NCBI GenBank assembly: GCA_024401695.1
Contig: JAKSKN010000001.1
Span: 434,001 to 498,000 of the forward strand
From: Bacteroidales bacterium
GTDB lineage: Bacteria; Bacteroidota; Bacteroidia; Bacteroidales; UBA932
Length of the DNA: 64,000 nucleotides
Direction of reading: 5' to 3'
Shown here: piece after piece, positions 61,691-64,000 of the stretch
Position numbering within the stretch: the first letter of the stretch is position 1
Layout: the number at the start of each line of letters is the position of its first letter
Position numbers and translations under genes: made by a program
Notes under the pieces: generated by a model
The model's database searches: none
What the model was told of the DNA's origin: nothing
The model's input: only the letters and a program-made list of their open reading frames with translations

Positions 61691-63085
61691 ATGGATATGG
61701 AGAAGATTGTCCAGACAATATACGATATAGTGTGGAGCCCGGCGCTGATTGTGCTGCTGGTTTCTGCCGGATTGTATTTCACCATCAGGACCCGGTGCGT
61801 ACAGGTTCGCCGTCTTCCAGAAATGGCCAGGCTTCTTTTCGGCAACTTGAGTTCGAGGAAAGGAAGCAGCGGCATCACATCGTTCGAAGCCTTCTGCATC
61901 TCCCTGTCCGGTCGTGTCGGCACAGGCAATGTCGTGGGAGTGGCGACGGCCATTGCCCTTGGCGGTCCGGGATCTGTTTTCTGGATGTGGATGATAGCAT
62001 TCATTGGGGCCTCGACAGCATTTGTAGAGGCAACCCTGGCTCAGAAATACAAGAGTCTGCACGACGGGCAGTATCGCGGAGGCCCTTTCAGTTACATTGA
62101 ACATTCACTGCATCAGAAATGGCTGGCAGTCGTTTTTTCTCTTTTCTGCATCATCGGCTATGGCGCGCTCCTGGCAGCAGTGCAGTCGAACAGCGTCGCA
62201 TCCGCCTTTGACAATGCATTCCACATCGATCCGGTAGTGACTGCCGCTGTAGTCGTGGTGCTGCTGGCGCTCGTGGTAATCGGCGGAGTGAAGCGTATCG
62301 CAAAGTTTGCTTCCGTGGTCACCCCGTTCATGGCGCTCGGATACATCGGCATTTCCCTTGTCATCGTCGCGATGAACTGGAGGGTGGTTCCGGACGTGCT
62401 GGCACTGATTTTCAAAAGCGCCTTCGGCTTTGGCCCCGCGTTCGGCGGAATGCTTGGCAGCGCAATCTCAATGGGAGTCAAGCGCGGACTTTTCTCGAAC
62501 GAAGCCGGCCAGGGCGGCGGTGCGATCGTCGCCGCAAGTGCGGATACGGAGCATCCCGCACAACAGGGACTTGCACAAGCTTTTTCCGTGTATATCGACA
62601 CCCTTCTGGTATGTACTGCTACGGCGTTGATGATCCTTTGCTCCGGAAATTATAATGTCTTCGACAAGGCCGGCAATGCAATCGTAATGAACGCGCCGGA
62701 ACTCGGAGCGAACTACGTCGCCTTTACACAGGCTTCGATCGATTCGGTCCTGCACGGGGTGGGCGGCCCTTTCGTCAGCATCGCGCTGGCTTTCTTCGTG
62801 TTCACGACCCTGGTCGCCTATTATCTCTATGCGGAATCCAGCATATTCTATCTTTTCAAGAAGAACAGAAGCAGCAAGTTCAAGAAAGTGGTCATCTGGG
62901 TATACCGTCTGGTATTCTTCGCCATGATCATCCTTGGTTCCGGCCTTACAGCTGACTATGTCTGGACCCTTGGCGACATAGGCGTGGGCCTCACGACGTT
63001 GGTGAACATAATCGCTCTTCTGATAATCTGTCCCGAGGCCATCAAGTGCCTCAAGGATTACGAGGCCGTCCTGAAAACGGACTGA
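61691..63085 (+). CDS. Sodium:alanine symporter (AGCS family)
   Basis: A 464-residue integral membrane carrier with about ten hydrophobic segments. Family blocks include SSGITSFEAFCISLSGRVGTGNVVGVATAIALGGPG (Na+ and substrate site), FVEATLAQKYK, GQYRGGPFSYIE and SMGVKRGLFSNEAGQGGGAI. It imports alanine, glycine or a related amino acid with Na+. Either ATG 61691 or 61697 could be used; the promoter geometry favours 61697. It ends 13 bases from the convergent outer-membrane protein gene, with no room for separate terminators. Confidence 0.95.
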   Translation: MDMEKIVQTIYDIVWSPALIVLLVSAGLYFTIRTRCVQVRRLPEMARLLFGNLSSRKGSSGITSFEAFCISLSGRVGTGNVVGVATAIALGGPGSVFWMWMIAFIGASTAFVEATLAQKYKSLHDGQYRGGPFSYIEHSLHQKWLAVVFSLFCIIGYGALLAAVQSNSVASAFDNAFHIDPVVTAAVVVVLLALVVIGGVKRIAKFASVVTPFMALGYIGISLVIVAMNWRVVPDVLALIFKSAFGFGPAFGGMLGSAISMGVKRGLFSNEAGQGGGAIVAASADTEHPAQQGLAQAFSVYIDTLLVCTATALMILCSGNYNVFDKAGNAIVMNAPELGANYVAFTQASIDSVLHGVGGPFVSIALAFFVFTTLVAYYLYAESSIFYLFKKNRSSKFKKVVIWVYRLVFFAMIILGSGLTADYVWTLGDIGVGLTTLVNIIALLIICPEAIKCLKDYEAVLKTD

Positions 63086-63098
63086 AGCTTCTTTTCCC

Positions 63099-64000
63099 CT
63101 ACAACCTGCTCTTGGCGGAATCTCCTGCGCCGGTGCCCTTGTATTTGCTGGAGGCGCTGTTGAAGCGGTAGGAGATGCGCAGGATGATGCTGGGGTTGTA
63201 GTTGTCGCTCGACTGGTTTATGATGTAGCGCCCGAAATCGACGCGCGCATATTCGACGGAAGAGTTGAAGATGTCCGACCAGGTGAGACGGAAGGTCAGG
63301 GCGTCATCCTTCAGGAATGATTTCTGAATGCTCAGCGATGCGTGCTGGATGGGCCTGCAAGTCTCCACGTTCGCCTGATTCAGCTTGCTGATATACTGAT
63401 ATCCTGCCTCCAGCAGCCAGCTGTGCTTGAAACGGAATGAGTTGTCCAGTTGAACCACATACATCGGTCTGTTGAAGGAAGCGGTGCGGTGTCCGCCTTC
63501 CGCTGTCGGGTCGTCAAGGGTCAGCGTCAGGAATTGCTTGTCCATTCCTACGGTAAATCGGGGATTCCAGATCCCGACTGTCGGCGCGCCGGTGAGATAG
63601 AAACTCATCTTGCGAAGCGGGGTGTCCAGATTGTCGCTTTTAATCAGCACCACGCCTTCGTCGTTGTAGGGCGTGGCCCATTGCACGAAGAAGTTGTCTA
63701 TGCGCTCGTAATTCCCGCTGAGGGTGAGCCATTTCCAGTTTGCGTTGATCGAGCCGGTGAGGTGCCTTTCACTGAGTAGCAAAGGATTTCCGCTCTGGTA
63801 GTTGAAACGGTTGTTGTATGTCATCTCAGAGGACATTCTGTTGAAATCGGGACGCCTGGTCTTGCCGGTGAATGACAGGGAGAGCCCTACCGGCCCCGCT
63901 TTTGTGGCGAAGCTGAACGACGGGAACCAGTTGTTGTAGACCTTTTCAAGGGAATTCCCGTTGTGGAGATGGTCGGAATATGAGAAATTGTCGTGCTCGA
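63099..64000 (-). CDS. Outer-membrane beta-barrel protein, C-terminal part (partial)
   Basis: The minus-strand frame is open from the window end to a stop at 63099-63101, about 300 residues. It shows alternating amphipathic strands, with SLSFTGKTRRPDFNRM and YNNRFNYQSGNPLLLSERH, typical of the C-terminal barrel of the outer-membrane beta-barrel family (OMP_b-brl_3) and TonB-dependent receptor-like proteins. The C-terminus (ISYRFNSASSKYKG...KSRL) extends past the usual terminal aromatic strand. The N-terminal domains lie outside the window, so a plug domain cannot be checked. Confidence 0.8.
   Translation of the reverse strand, partial: EHDNFSYSDHLHNGNSLEKVYNNWFPSFSFATKAGPVGLSLSFTGKTRRPDFNRMSSEMTYNNRFNYQSGNPLLLSERHLTGSINANWKWLTLSGNYERIDNFFVQWATPYNDEGVVLIKSDNLDTPLRKMSFYLTGAPTVGIWNPRFTVGMDKQFLTLTLDDPTAEGGHRTASFNRPMYVVQLDNSFRFKHSWLLEAGYQYISKLNQANVETCRPIQHASLSIQKSFLKDDALTFRLTWSDIFNSSVEYARVDFGRYIINQSSDNYNPSIILRISYRFNSASSKYKGTGAGDSAKSRL

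Overview
The window is a chromosomal segment of a Bacteroidales-type bacterium (phylum Bacteroidota), probably host- or gut-associated. Evidence: two tandem SusC/SusD pairs, many lipoproteins with Bacteroidota-style signal peptides, families largely restricted to this phylum (DUF4295, DUF4296, DUF4199, DUF4988, DUF3575), -7 promoter boxes of the form TAnnTTTG, and phylum-typical gene order (rpmB-rpmG-DUF4295-ftsY; dCMP deaminase next to an S41 protease). Base composition is close to balanced.

Layout. 0-4.6 kb: end of an unknown gene, a TonB-like protein, an ABCG-type ABC transporter and a lipoprotein. 4.6-7.8 kb: structured intergenic DNA, tRNA-Arg, rpmF, DUF177 and typA on the minus strand. 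7.9-15.1 kb: a tightly packed plus-strand operon encoding a lipoprotein, an acyl-CoA ligase, dCMP deaminase, an S41 protease, an RsbW-like kinase, a STAS protein, a RelA-type alarmone synthetase and a SpoT-type HD hydrolase. 15.3-29.7 kb: surface proteins on the minus strand, namely a BspA-like repeat protein with a 56-residue companion, then SusC-SusD-SusC-SusD plus an IPT/triple-repeat glycan-binding lipoprotein. 29.8-42.1 kb: tRNA-Leu, a DUF3575/HExxH-lipoprotein pair and housekeeping operons (ftsY-pheT-DUF4296-deoC; rpmB-rpmG-DUF4295; thrS-infC-rpmI-rplT-lepB). 42.1-45.4 kb: DUF4199, GT2, an alpha/beta hydrolase lipoprotein and an SPFH protein. 45.6-52.3 kb: pnp, rpsO, a lipoprotein nitroreductase and an ECF sigma - membrane protein - EF-hand protein operon. 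52.4-53 kb: tRNA-Ser with a palindromic insertion and a DUF1016 nuclease relic. 53-61.4 kb: an accessory block of separately promoted exported proteins (DUF4988 lipoprotein, M28 peptidase, amidohydrolase, GH-like TIM barrel, exported family-II pyrophosphatase, FISUMP relic). 61.4-64 kb: YccF, an AGCS symporter and the C-terminus of an outer-membrane beta-barrel protein.

The most notable observations are: (1) an operon joining an RsbW/STAS partner-switching pair to separate alarmone synthetase and hydrolase genes; (2) a 107-nt palindromic element present three times, each copy in a convergent intergenic gap, with compensatory stem changes; two copies lie inside a perfect 130-bp inverted repeat about 40 kb apart; (3) a palindromic element abutting tRNA-Ser, bounded by a 15-bp duplication of the tRNA 3' end; (4) a threonyl-tRNA synthetase whose TGS domain has been almost entirely deleted; (5) an ECF sigma operon ending in an EF-hand membrane protein; (6) lipoprotein versions of normally cytoplasmic enzymes; and (7) a 23-nt motif shared by three spacers in the 53-57 kb block. 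Functional assignments come from motif recognition by eye. No database search was run.
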